From: Streptomyces sp. NBC_01197
GTDB taxonomy: Bacteria > Actinomycetota > Actinomycetes > Streptomycetales > Streptomycetaceae
Assembly (NCBI RefSeq): GCF_036010505.1
Contig: NZ_CP108569.1
Span: 558,001-622,000, forward strand
Direction: 5' to 3'
Length of the DNA stretch: 64,000 bases
Numbering within the stretch: the stretch's first letter is position 1; each line of letters starts with the position of its first letter. Below, piece after piece: positions 17,545 through 28,631 of the stretch. Below the pieces are notes generated by a model that had not been told where the DNA came from, made no database searches, and saw only the letters and a list, made by a program, of their open reading frames with translations. Both the position numbers and the translations under genes were made by a program.

Positions 17545-18499
17545 CCTGGCGCTCGGGCGCACTTTCGCCGACCGCGACCGGCTGCTGCGGCTCCTCCAGG
17601 AGTACGGGGTGTATGCCGGGGTGGCCGTACTGCTCGTGGCCAACATCGCCTTCACCCCGCACTTCCTGTCCGCGGAGAACTTCCGTACCCAGGCCGTACA
17701 GGTCGCACCGGTCCTCATCGTGGCGCTCGGGATGGCGCTGGCGATCGGCAGTGAGGGCGTCGACCTATCGGTGGGCTCGGTGATGGCTCTCTCGACCTCG
17801 CTGGTCTCGCTCTATCTCGGCTACGGGGTGTGGATCGCACTCATCACGGCGGTCATCGGCGGAATCGTGGTGGGGGTGGCCAACGGCTCGCTGATCGCGT
17901 TCATCGGTGTCCAGCCCATCGTCGCGACCCTGGCGCTGATGGTGGCCGGGCGCGGGGTCGCCCTGGTCCTGCTCCCCCAGCTGAAGGACATCCACGACCC
18001 CGGTATGGCGTCGCTGGGCTCGGGGGACGTCCTCGGCATCCCCTATCTGGTGCTGATCGCGGTGGCTCTCGCCCTGGTCGTCGCGTTCACGGTGCGGCGT
18101 ACGACGTTCGGCAGGCAGTTGCTCGCCATCGGGGACAGCCGGCCGGCCGCGCAGCTGGCGGGGCTTCCCGTCCGGCGGGTGCTGATCCTGGTCTATGTCT
18201 GCTCCGGGGTGCTGGCGGCGGTCGCGGGTGTCCTCGCGTCGGCGCGCCTGCAGGCCAGTGATCCGACCTCGCTCGGCAATCTGATGGAACTCTCCGCTAT
18301 CACCGCGGTGGTCGTCGGCGGTACGCCGCTGAGCGGCGGCCGCATCAGGATCGGCGGCACCGTGGCGGGGGCCGTCCTCATCCAGCTGCTGACCGCCACA
18401 CTCATCAAGCACGATCTGCCTCCGTCCTGGACGCAGATCGCCCAGGCCGTGGTGATCGTGCTCGCGGTGTACGCGGCACGGGAACGGGGGAAGCGGTGA
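17537..18499 (+). CDS. Sugar ABC transporter permease (YtfT-like)
   Basis: A 320-residue BPD_transp_2 membrane protein. I chose the ATG at 17537, inside the end of the ATPase gene. Conserved stretches include ALGMALAIGSEGVDLSVGSVMALS, and RRTTFGRQLLAIGDSRPAAQLAG on the cytoplasmic loop that contacts the ATPase. It forms a heterodimer with the next gene product. The stop overlaps the next start by 4 bp. Confidence 0.9.
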   Translation: MTDLALGRTFADRDRLLRLLQEYGVYAGVAVLLVANIAFTPHFLSAENFRTQAVQVAPVLIVALGMALAIGSEGVDLSVGSVMALSTSLVSLYLGYGVWIALITAVIGGIVVGVANGSLIAFIGVQPIVATLALMVAGRGVALVLLPQLKDIHDPGMASLGSGDVLGIPYLVLIAVALALVVAFTVRRTTFGRQLLAIGDSRPAAQLAGLPVRRVLILVYVCSGVLAAVAGVLASARLQASDPTSLGNLMELSAITAVVVGGTPLSGGRIRIGGTVAGAVLIQLLTATLIKHDLPPSWTQIAQAVVIVLAVYAARERGKR

Positions 18500-19515
18500 C
18501 CGCCGTGCAGACCATCGGGACCGGTCAGCCGACCGAAGGGGCCGGGCCGCCCGGGCCGTCCCGCGGGGAGCGCATCAGCGCCCTCGCCCAGCAGCACGGC
18601 GCCCTGGTGACACTGATCGTCGCCGTGATCGCGGCCTCGCTGAGCTTCGACACCTTCCTCACCACCGACAACCTCGGCAACATGGCCGTCTCCTCGGCCT
18701 TCCTCGCCGTTGTGGCCCTGGGTATGACCTTCGTGATCATCACGGGCGGAATCGATCTGTCGGTGGGCTCGCTCTTCGCGCTGGGTGGCGTGCTCGGCGC
18801 GTGGGGTTCGCGGTACGGGACCCTGGTGGCCCTGCTCCTCCCGCTGGCGGTCTGCGGGCTGATCGGCCTGGTCAACGGCCTGTTGATCGCGAGGGCCAGG
18901 CTGGCGCCGTTCATTGTGACGCTCGCGTCCCTGCTGGCCGCACGCGGCATTCTGCTGGCGATCACCCATGAGGGCGCGACGACCTACCTGGTCGACGACA
19001 CGTCGTTCTTCGCCCGTCTCGGCCAGGACAAGCTGCTCGGCGTCGGGGTGCCGGTCTGGATCACCGTGGTGCTCTTCGTGCTGGGAGCGGTGGTGCTGCG
19101 CCGCACGCGCTTCGGCCAGTACGTGTACGCGGTCGGCGGCAACGAGGACGCGGCCGCGCTGATGGGCGCCCCCGTCGCCCGTACGAAGACCACCGTGTAC
19201 GCGCTCTCCGGGGTCTGCTCAGGGCTGGCGGGCGCGCTCAACGCGGCCTGGCTGGTCTCCGGTGTCACCATCCTCGGCTCGGGCATGGAGCTGGAGGCGA
19301 TCTCGGCCGTCGTCATCGGCGGCACCCTGCTGAACGGCGGATTCGGCTTCATCAGCGGATCGCTCGTCGGTGTGCTGCTGCTGAAGGTCATCCAGAACGT
19401 CATCAACCAGATCGGCTCGCTGGACTCGGCCTACCAGCAGGTGGTCAGCGGCGCCTTCCTGGCGGCCGTGGTCATCGCCCAGACCTGGCTGGGCAGGCGC
19501 CGCAGGATGCTGTGA
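18496..19515 (+). CDS. Sugar ABC transporter permease (YjfF-like)
   Basis: A 339-residue second permease of the same family. The GTG start overlaps the previous stop (GTGA). Motifs include ALGMTFVIITGGIDLSVGSL and RRTRFGQYVYAVGGNEDAAALMG. Having two different permeases plus a duplicated ATPase is the hallmark of the YtfQRT-YjfF set rather than the single-permease ribose system. It ends the operon. Confidence 0.9.
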   Translation: MTAVQTIGTGQPTEGAGPPGPSRGERISALAQQHGALVTLIVAVIAASLSFDTFLTTDNLGNMAVSSAFLAVVALGMTFVIITGGIDLSVGSLFALGGVLGAWGSRYGTLVALLLPLAVCGLIGLVNGLLIARARLAPFIVTLASLLAARGILLAITHEGATTYLVDDTSFFARLGQDKLLGVGVPVWITVVLFVLGAVVLRRTRFGQYVYAVGGNEDAAALMGAPVARTKTTVYALSGVCSGLAGALNAAWLVSGVTILGSGMELEAISAVVIGGTLLNGGFGFISGSLVGVLLLKVIQNVINQIGSLDSAYQQVVSGAFLAAVVIAQTWLGRRRRML

Positions 19516-19526
19516 CACCCGGCCCG

Positions 19527-19541
19527 GCCGCCCCCGGCGGC
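19527..19541 (+). terminator. Short hairpin after the ABC operon
   Basis: GCCGCC and GGCGGC (19527-19541) pair around a 3-nt loop, with outer ACCC/GGGT that could extend the stem. It lies 12 bp past the last permease stop. Confidence 0.45.
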
Positions 19542-19688
19542 GGGTGAGGTCGCACGGGGCGGATCTCGGCCTCCCGCACGACCGCCGCGAGGACTACCTC
19601 CCGGGCGGGCGCGTACTGCTCTGGTAGTACGGAGGATTCGGTGCCTGGGTACGACGACATTCCGGCCGAAAGGAGAGATCGTTGAAAC

Positions 19689-22217
<2,529 letters not shown>

Positions 22218-23000
22218 ATGACGGCAGGCAGCCCCAAGCATCAGATCGACACCAGCAAGCCGCACCCCGCGCGCGTCTACGACTATCTGCTGGGCGGCAA
22301 GGACCACTATCTCGTCGACCGTGAACTGGGCGAGAAACTGGCCGGCTTCATCCGGGTCGGAGCGGAAGAGAACCGGGCGTTCATGCACCGCGCCACCGCC
22401 TGGGCCGCGCATCAAGGCATCGACCAGTACCTGGACATCGGCACCGGGATCCCGACCGAGCCGAACCTCCACCAGATCGTCCAGGAGGTCATTCCTGCGG
22501 CCCGGGTCGTCTACGCGGACAACGACCCCATCGTGCTGCGCCACGCCGAGGCCCTGCTGGTCAGCACCCCGGAGGGCGCCACGCACTACATCCAGGCCGA
22601 CGTCCGCGAACCGGATGTGATCCTCGAACACGCGCGCAGGTTCCTGGACTTCAGCCGGCCGGTAGCCCTGTCGCTCATCGCCATCATGCACTTCATCCTC
22701 GACGAGGAGGAGCCGTACGCGATCGTGCGGGAGCTGGTCGGCCACCTGCCGTCCGGCAGCTGCCTCATCCTCGCGCAGGCCAGTCTCGACTCGTTCCCGG
22801 AGGCCGAGGAGCATGTGGCCAGCACCTACTCCAGCCACATCCCCTTCCAGCCCAGGTCGCGCGCCGAGATCGTGCGGTTCTTCGACGGGCTCGATCCGGT
22901 GGAGCCGGGCGTGGTGACGGCACCCGAGTGGTTCAAGGGCGCCCCCGCACCCGAGTTCACGCCGTGCCCCGGCTATGTCGGCGTGGGGCTCGTCCCGTAG
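22218..23000 (+). CDS. SAM-dependent methyltransferase, DUF574 family
   Basis: A 260-residue protein of the streptomycete-rich DUF574 (Methyltransf_19) family. It begins with the family signature HPARVYDYLLGGKDHYLVDR, followed by the SAM-binding motif QYLDIGTGIPT and VVYADNDPIVL. Related genes are highly multiplied in Streptomyces and their substrates are mostly unknown. A GGAG site precedes the ATG. No partner gene suggests a pathway. Confidence 0.88.
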   Translation: MTAGSPKHQIDTSKPHPARVYDYLLGGKDHYLVDRELGEKLAGFIRVGAEENRAFMHRATAWAAHQGIDQYLDIGTGIPTEPNLHQIVQEVIPAARVVYADNDPIVLRHAEALLVSTPEGATHYIQADVREPDVILEHARRFLDFSRPVALSLIAIMHFILDEEEPYAIVRELVGHLPSGSCLILAQASLDSFPEAEEHVASTYSSHIPFQPRSRAEIVRFFDGLDPVEPGVVTAPEWFKGAPAPEFTPCPGYVGVGLVP

Positions 23001-23053
23001 GCAGGTGGACCCGCGGGCAGGTGACACGCGAGCAGGCGGACGCCTCACCCTCA

Positions 23054-23084
23054 GGCCCGAAAAGGCCCGAAAGGCCCGAAAGGC
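23054..23084. repeat. Short tandem repeat GGCCCGAAA
   Basis: Three copies of GGCCCGAAA(A) followed by GGC lie in the 114-bp gap between the methyltransferase stop and the next gene. Slippage at this site is plausible; no function is evident. Confidence 0.75.
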
Positions 23085-23114
23085 AGGGCGCCCGGGCCTC
23101 GCAGGAGGCGGCGC

Positions 23115-24160
23115 ATGACCACACTGCTCGGACAGCGCTACCGCACGGTGCTGCGGCTGCTGCCCGCGTACTACCGGGCCGAGCGGGAGGAGGAGATGGT
23201 CGAGACCTATCTGGACGACATGGATGAGACCGGCCAGGACCTCGCGCGCCCCGCCTGGGGAGAGGTGGCGAGCATCGCCGCCCTCTCGGTCCGCACCAGG
23301 CTCGGCAGCGCGGGCGCCCCGCCCCGCTACGCGGCCCTCGGATCAGCGGTGCGCCTCTTCGCCCTGCTCAGCGTGGCGCTCCTGGCGGCCGACGCCCTCA
23401 CCGGACGGGCGCTTCCGGCGGCCTGGCTCAGCGGCGCCGGCCCCAAGGACCGGGCCGACTTCATGAAGACCTTCACCGGTCATGGGGTGCTCATGGGGGT
23501 GGCCCAGACCCTGCTGTGGGTGCTGCCGCTCGCCTGGCCGGTGGCGTACGCCGCGCTGCTGCGGGACCGCCGGCGGGCGGCGTTCACGCTCGCCCTGCTC
23601 GGGGCGGCGCCCTCACTCTGGTATCTCGTCGGCCGGCCGCTGGACCGGGGGCCCGGCGTGGCGCCGTCCGCGCTGACGGTCGTGACAGCCGCGACGGCCT
23701 GGCTGACGGTCGCGGCCGTGCGGTGCGGGTACCACTCGGACGCCCCGCCCGCCCGGCTGCCCTTCGCTCCGGCGGGCCCCACGCTGCTGGGCGCCTGTGT
23801 GCTCATGGGCGGTTCGATGGTGGTGTAGCCCCAGGGTGCGGACTCGGTCTGGGGCAGCGGCACCGTGGTCGTTACGGCGGGCATCGCCTGGTGGGTCGTA
23901 CGGATCCGGCCGTCACGGCGCGGTTCGGGGACCGCCGAACCAGCCCTGCCACTCGCGCTGGCCGAGCCGCCGTTCTGGCCCAACGCTGCGCCCTGATGGG
24001 CCTGTTGACGGAGGCGCAGGCCCCGCGCTCCACCATCGACGGCGGCGAGATCCAGGCAGCGGCCCTGGCCGCACTGGTGGTGCCGCTGGCGGTCAGCGGT
24101 ACCCGCGGTCTGCTCGCGCGGACGACGGCCACCGCCGCCCGTCCCGTCTCGCGAGCCTGA
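23115..24160 (+). pseudogene. Decayed multi-pass membrane protein gene (amber codon plus frame change)
   Basis: The open part (23115-23828) encodes 237 residues: a soluble N terminus (RYRTVLRLLPAYYRAEREEEM, as in permease-prefix-like proteins) then several hydrophobic segments. It stops at TAG 23826-23828, where Trp would fit. The same frame goes on with clearly protein-like sequence (GADSVWGSGTVVVTAGIAWW) to a TGA at 23994. From there, frame 2 continues coherently (MGLLTEAQAPRSTIDGG, then a hydrophobic segment) to 24160. Two lesions suggest a pseudogene; alternatively the 237-residue form is functional and TGATG couples a separate 54-residue ORF. Its role is unknown. Confidence 0.6.
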
Positions 24161-24388
24161 CAGCGGGGCGGGGAACCGGGGGCCGGGTCGAGTAGCAGGC
24201 CGATCGGGCATCAAGGGCGGTTGAACGGGGATACGCCCCGGTGGAGTTGGGCAGCCGTCTCCCCGGAATGGCCCCGGTGCCCAGTACGCCGCCCGGCCCA
24301 CAGATCCCGACAGGATCGCGTCGCCGGACGTACGGTCCGGGTATACGCCCAGGCGTCGCATCCCCCACGAGTCCGAGGAGTACGGCCA

Positions 24389-25828
24389 ATGAGTGGAACA
24401 GCCCAGATCGGCGTCACGGGTCTCGCGGTGATGGGCCGCAACCTCGCCCGTAACTTCGCACGAAACGGATTCACCGTCGCGCTGCACAACCGCACGGCGG
24501 CCAGGACGCACGAGCTGGTGGAAGAGTTCGGCGAGGAGGGTGCCTTCGTGCCCGCGAACAGCCCGGAGGAGTTCGTCGCAGCCCTGGAACGCCCGCGCCG
24601 GCTGGTGGTCATGGTGAAGGCGGGCGACCCGACCGATGCGGTGATCCAGGAGTTCGCAGCGCTGCTGGAAGAGGGCGACGTCATCATCGACGGCGGCAAC
24701 GCGCACTTCGCGGACACCAGGCGGCGCGAGAAGGAGCTGCGCAAGCGGGGGATCCACTTCGTCGGTACCGGCATCTCCGGCGGCGAGGAGGGAGCGCTCA
24801 ACGGCCCGAGCATCATGCCGGGCGGCAGCAAGGAGTCCTACGCCTCACTCGGGCCGATGCTGGAGAAGATCTCCGCGAAGGCCAAGGACGGGGCGCCGTG
24901 TGTCACGCATATCGGCCCTGACGGCGCCGGACATTTCGTGAAGATGACGCACAACGGCGTCGAGTACGCCGACATGCAGCTCATCGGCGAGGCATACCAA
25001 CTCCTCCGGGACGTGGCCGGTTACTCCGCCGCGCAGATCGCGGACATCTTCCGCACCTGGAACACCGGGCGCCTGGACTCCTACCTCATCGAGATCACCG
25101 CGGAGGTGCTCTCGCACGTCGACGCGGCGACCGGCAAGCCCTTCGTGGACGTGGTGCTCGACCAGGCGGAACAGAAGGGCACCGGCCGCTGGACCGTGCA
25201 GATCGCCCTCGACCTGGGCGTCCCCGTGTCCGCCATCGCGGAGGCCGTCTTCGCCCGCTCCGTCTCCGGACACGCCGCCTTCCGCGAGGCCTCACACCAC
25301 CTCGTCGGACCGACCGCCCGCAAGCTCGGCGAAGCCGAGGCGACGGCTTTCGCCGCGCAGGTCGAGCAGGCCCTGTACGCCTCGAAGATCGTCTCGTACA
25401 CCCAGGGATTCCACGAGATCGCGGCCGGCAGCGAGGAGTACGACTGGAACATCGACCTCGGCAAGGTCGCCGCGATCTGGCGCGGCGGCTGCATCATCCG
25501 GGCCGCGTTCCTCGACAGGATCACCAGCGCCTACGAAGCCCAGCCTCAGCTGCCGAGCCTCCTCTCCGACAAGAGCTTCGCCGACGAGATCGCCGCCGCG
25601 CAGGACGACTGGCGCGCCGTGATCGCCACCGCCGTCACCCAGGGCGTCCCCACCCCGGCCTTCGCCGCCACTCTCGCCTATTACGACTCGCTGCGCGCCG
25701 AACGCCTCCCCGCCGCCCTGACCCAGGGCCAGCGCGACTACTTCGGCGCACACACCTACCGCCGCGTCGACCGCGACGGCGTCTTCCACACGCTCTGGAG
25801 CGGCGACAAGTCCGAGGTCCAGAGCTGA
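24389..25828 (+). CDS. gnd: 6-phosphogluconate dehydrogenase, decarboxylating
   Basis: A 479-residue enzyme of the oxidative pentose-phosphate pathway that converts 6-phosphogluconate to ribulose 5-phosphate, CO2 and NADPH. It begins with the NADP-binding motif IGVTGLAVMGRNLARNFAR (family GxAxMGxN). The substrate site is seen in GTGISGGEEGALNGPSIMPG, and the catalytic Lys/Asn in HFVKMTHNGVEY. The length fits the long GndA form. GAGGAG precedes the ATG at 24389; upstream in-frame ATGs lack a site. It appears monocistronic and is followed by a strong palindrome. Confidence 0.96.
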   Translation: MSGTAQIGVTGLAVMGRNLARNFARNGFTVALHNRTAARTHELVEEFGEEGAFVPANSPEEFVAALERPRRLVVMVKAGDPTDAVIQEFAALLEEGDVIIDGGNAHFADTRRREKELRKRGIHFVGTGISGGEEGALNGPSIMPGGSKESYASLGPMLEKISAKAKDGAPCVTHIGPDGAGHFVKMTHNGVEYADMQLIGEAYQLLRDVAGYSAAQIADIFRTWNTGRLDSYLIEITAEVLSHVDAATGKPFVDVVLDQAEQKGTGRWTVQIALDLGVPVSAIAEAVFARSVSGHAAFREASHHLVGPTARKLGEAEATAFAAQVEQALYASKIVSYTQGFHEIAAGSEEYDWNIDLGKVAAIWRGGCIIRAAFLDRITSAYEAQPQLPSLLSDKSFADEIAAAQDDWRAVIATAVTQGVPTPAFAATLAYYDSLRAERLPAALTQGQRDYFGAHTYRRVDRDGVFHTLWSGDKSEVQS

Positions 25829-25884
25829 CCGGCGCTCACCGCGGCTGACGACGAGCCGACGTGCTCCGCACACCGCGCGTCCGA

Positions 25885-25904
25885 GCGGGCTCCGCGGAGC
25901 CCGC
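25885..25904 (+). terminator. Palindromic terminator after gnd
   Basis: GCGGGCTCCGCGGAGCCCGC is a perfect 20-nt palindrome 57 bp past the gnd stop. It folds as an 8-bp stem with a CGCG loop. Confidence 0.75.
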
Positions 25905-25956
25905 CGGTCGCACATCGGTGCGCCGTGGCTCAGACCTATGCCACGAGTGCTACTGG

Positions 25957-26199
25957 TCAGCGGTCCGACACGGGGCCGGGCTGCGGCTCCGGCGAGGGGT
26001 CCGGGCCAGGACCAGGCCCAGGCCCAGGCGACGGTGTCGGCTCGGGGCCGGGCGGCTGCGGTACGGGGTCGGGCAGCGGGTCGGGCAGCGGCGGCGGCTC
26101 GGGGGCCGGGCCGGGGCCGGGCGGCGGAGTCGGCGAGGGCGGCACAGGATCCGGACCGCCCGGATTCGGCGGCGCAGGGCGGGGATAAGGATGCGTCAC
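25957..26199 (-). CDS. Small proline-rich protein
   Basis: The GTG at 26199 is preceded by GGGAGG with 6-nt spacing. The 80-residue product starts MTHPYPRPAPPNPGG and is then an almost pure Pro/Gly/Glu/Asp alternation (PGPGPGPGPDPSPEPQPG). It has no signal peptide or membrane segment. The opposite strand also has an open Gly/Ser-rich frame (25925-26188), as repetitive GC-rich DNA allows; the ribosome site favours the minus strand. No function can be assigned. Confidence 0.5.
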   Translation of the reverse strand: MTHPYPRPAPPNPGGPDPVPPSPTPPPGPGPAPEPPPLPDPLPDPVPQPPGPEPTPSPGPGPGPGPDPSPEPQPGPVSDR

Positions 26200-26269
26200 G
26201 GTGGACCTCCCACAGTACGGTGCGTGTCCTCACCAATGTCTCCCGCTCCGCCTGCCCACGCGCGCCGGG

Positions 26270-26887
26270 TCAAACCAGCCCGGCCGCCGCACGCAGCCCG
26301 GAGAGCGGGCTCGACAGCACCGGCACGGCAGTGCTCGTACGGCCGACCGCGTCCGCCATGGAGACCTGGGCCAGCACGATCACATCGACGTCCTGCACGG
26401 CGTCGGCCGTGCGGGCCACCAGGTCCAGGTGTCCGTCGCGGTCCCCGGCCTCGAAGCGCTCCCAGGCGCCTTCCGCCAACAGGGGGAAGACGTCGGCGTC
26501 CGGGTCCGCCTCGTGGAGCAGCGCGGTGGTCGGCGCCAGTGTGCTCTCCACTGTGGCGACGACCGCGATCCGCGGCCCGACGGCCACCGCGGCGGCGGCC
26601 ATGGGCCGGTCCACGCGCAGGACGGGCACCCCGGTCGCGGCGGAGGCCGCCTCGGCGATCCCGCCGATGGTCGAGCAGGTGCAGAGAACGGCGCCGGCGC
26701 CCGAGGCCACGGCTCCGGCCAGCACCCGCCGCACTTCGCCGCCGACCGATTCGGGGCCCCCCTCGCGTGCACCGGCCAGCAGGTTCTCGTGCACCAGGTG
26801 GCGCATCGGCAGACCCGGGAGGTCCCGGTCCCGCAGCGCTTCGAAGACCGGGACATGGACGGGCGAGGTGTGCAGGAGCGTGAGCAT
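26270..26887 (-). CDS. Asp/Glu racemase superfamily protein
   Basis: A 205-residue protein of the aspartate/glutamate/hydantoin racemase fold. The first catalytic cysteine region is present (GAGAVLCTCSTIGGIAE). The second, normally a Cys following ADVILLAC in the C-terminal half, is replaced: the matching stretch reads VDVIVLAQVSMADAVG. A true two-base racemase is therefore unlikely. It could be a decarboxylase- or isomerase-type member using one Cys. The ATG at 26887 has no clear ribosome site. It is transcribed in the same direction as panD, 88 bp downstream. Confidence 0.72.
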   Translation of the reverse strand: MLTLLHTSPVHVPVFEALRDRDLPGLPMRHLVHENLLAGAREGGPESVGGEVRRVLAGAVASGAGAVLCTCSTIGGIAEAASAATGVPVLRVDRPMAAAAVAVGPRIAVVATVESTLAPTTALLHEADPDADVFPLLAEGAWERFEAGDRDGHLDLVARTADAVQDVDVIVLAQVSMADAVGRTSTAVPVLSSPLSGLRAAAGLV

Positions 26888-26975
26888 GCCGGAGATGGTA
26901 ACGATGCCCGCACGGCGTGGCCGGAACGGGTTCCCGGCCGTACCGGTTACCGGCCAGTTGTGCGTGCCCGCGCTG

Positions 26976-27407
26976 TCAGACTCCGGCGGCCAGCGACCGG
27001 GCGTGCGGAGGGCGCACCTGGTCCGTTCCCGGTACGGGCGCGGATGCGTCGGCCCCGAGGGCGACAATCCGGTTGTCCGCGTCGACGTGCACGACGCTCG
27101 GCCGCAACGTACGCGCCTCGGCGTCGTCGACCTGGGCGTAGCTGATGAGGATCACCAGGTCGCCGGGGTGCACGAGGTGGGCGGCGGCCCCGTTGATGCC
27201 GATGACGCCCGAGCCGCGCTCGCCCTCGATGACGTAGGTCTCCAGACGGGCGCCGTTGTCGATGTCGACGATGTGCACGAGCTCGCCCGGCAGCAGGTCG
27301 GCGGCTTCCATCAGCGCGACGTCAATGGTGACGGACCCGACATAGTGCAGGTCGGCCTGGGTCACGGTTGCACGGTGGATCTTGGACTTGAACATGGTGC
27401 GCAGCAT
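26976..27407 (-). CDS. panD: Aspartate 1-decarboxylase
   Basis: A 143-residue pyruvoyl enzyme making beta-alanine for pantothenate. The ATG at 27407 follows AGGAG. The self-cleavage site is HYVGSVTID (Gly24-Ser25), giving the pyruvoyl group on the alpha chain; active-site [11 protein letters not shown], a Tyr in LETYVIEG and [10 protein letters not shown] are all in place. A 20-residue Pro-rich tail extends beyond the usual end. A small hairpin with a T-run (27436-27451) lies about 30 bp upstream of the start, possibly in the leader. Confidence 0.95.
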   Translation of the reverse strand: MLRTMFKSKIHRATVTQADLHYVGSVTIDVALMEAADLLPGELVHIVDIDNGARLETYVIEGERGSGVIGINGAAAHLVHPGDLVILISYAQVDDAEARTLRPSVVHVDADNRIVALGADASAPVPGTDQVRPPHARSLAAGV

Positions 27408-27876
27408 CAGGGCACTCCTGGCTCTAGGCTCCCTGCCTGCGTTTTTGCAGGTCAAGGGCTGTTTCGACACCCTACAACGAGTCGCATGTGCGGGCAGCTT
27501 TCCCCAGGCTTTTCAGGACTCACGCTGACCACTTGCTGCCTTTCCTGACACTACGTCAGGTGATCGGAGGAGGGCCATCCCCTCACGGATCCCACCGCGA
27601 CGACGCCCCAAGCCTACGCAGCACCGCCGAAGGACGTCCGTGATCACGGTCACACGCACGGGCCGCCCGGGAGTCGGGCCACGCCCCAATAGCCACCTGC
27701 GACAAGCCCCCTCGCGTCCTCCCTTGCGTGTGGCGGCTTCCACTGCGGCCTTCAGCGGGCGGCCAGTTCCGTAAAAAGTCAGCAGGTCCGTTTCAGGTGC
27801 CGGGCGAAGGGTGTCCCCTACCAGCGGGTGCAGCAGCATGACCGGCAACGAGTCCAGTCAGGCCCGGAGTGCCAGG
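27408..27876. other. Gap between panD and the TetR gene, no supported gene
   Basis: This 469-bp region has a weak minus-strand frame (27513-27848, 111 codons) with no ribosome site and no family I recognise; it may be relic sequence. It contains a 17-bp inverted repeat CCTGAC-ACTAC-GTCAGG at 27544-27560, shaped like a MerR- or TetR-type operator, and the CCTGC-GTTTTT-GCAGG hairpin at 27436-27451 near panD. Confidence 0.5.
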
Positions 27877-28488
27877 TCAACTCGACACTCCCTCCCGTCG
27901 GCGGTTGTGGCCCGCAGCGGCGGGGAGAGCGTTATCGATGAGGACGGCGGCGATCGCGGCGGCGGTGGGGAAGGCATCGGCGTCAAGGACCCGGGTGCGG
28001 GCAGCGGCGCCATCGATGAGCAGGGCGAGCTGCTCGCCGAGCTGCTCGGGGTCGGCCGCGCCGGCTTCGCGGGCGGTGTCGGCGAGCCGCGCGGCAACGG
28101 CCTTCTTGTAGTCGCGTGCGCACTGGGACGCGGGGTGCTGGGGGTCGTGGAGCTCCACGGCGGCAGCGATGTACGGGCACAGGGGTGTGTCTGGGGAGGT
28201 ATCGAAGGCGGCGAGGAGCCGTTCGCGGGGGGTGAGGTCGGTGCGGTCGAACACGCCGGACAGCACGGAGGGGTCGAACCGGCGGAGGTATTCGGCGACG
28301 AGTTCGTCCTTGCCGCCGAAGTGCTGATAAGCCGTGCGCTTGGACACCTCGGCCGCCGCGCAGAGCTCGTTCATGCCGGTGCGGTTGATGCCCTGCTCGC
28401 GGAAGAGCTGCTGGGACGCGCTGATGATGCGCTCGCGGGCGCCCCGGCCGCGGCGGCTGCCCGTGGGGCCCTTCTCCAACTCCGTCAT
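27877..28488 (-). CDS. TetR-family transcriptional regulator
   Basis: A 203-residue repressor. The N-terminal helix-turn-helix is typical: IISASQQLFREQGINRTGMN then AAEVSKRTAYQHFGGKDELV. The C-terminal domain resembles TetR_C members with the Cys-containing TPLCPYIAAAVELHDPQHP. It is divergent from an SDR gene, and an inverted repeat with a matching half site lies between them, so it probably represses the SDR/F420-reductase pair and itself. The inducer is unknown. Confidence 0.9.
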   Translation of the reverse strand: MTELEKGPTGSRRGRGARERIISASQQLFREQGINRTGMNELCAAAEVSKRTAYQHFGGKDELVAEYLRRFDPSVLSGVFDRTDLTPRERLLAAFDTSPDTPLCPYIAAAVELHDPQHPASQCARDYKKAVAARLADTAREAGAADPEQLGEQLALLIDGAAARTRVLDADAFPTAAAIAAVLIDNALPAAAGHNRRREGVSS

Positions 28489-28519
28489 GGGTCCACCGTA
28501 CCGCAGCCGGGTAACGACC

Positions 28520-28584
28520 GGTGTACATAGTTGCGCCCCGGCCCCGCACCGCCTACGTTAAGCACACAAGGCGGTGTACTTAAC
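28520..28584. promoter_or_regulatory. Probable TetR operator between the TetR and SDR genes
   Basis: GTTAAGCACAC (28557-28567) is an inverted near-copy of GGTGTACTTAAC (28573-28584). A further half-site-like GGTGTACATAGTT lies at 28520-28532. The arrangement between divergent starts fits operators of this regulator type. Confidence 0.6.
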
Positions 28585-28631
28585 TCCGCCTTCCCAGGCA
28601 CACACGGCACCACCGACCCAGGGGAATGACC

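Noticed and set aside
19640..19660. GGGTAC box upstream of the DMT transporter as a sigma-B promoter
   Set aside because: No GNNT at 14-16 nt upstream.
25925..26188. Gly/Ser-rich plus-strand ORF of 87 codons
   Set aside because: Mirror image of the proline-rich minus-strand ORF, which has the clear ribosome site.
27513..27848. 111-codon minus-strand ORF in the panD-tetR gap
   Set aside because: No ribosome site, no recognisable fold; kept only as a note on possible relic sequence.
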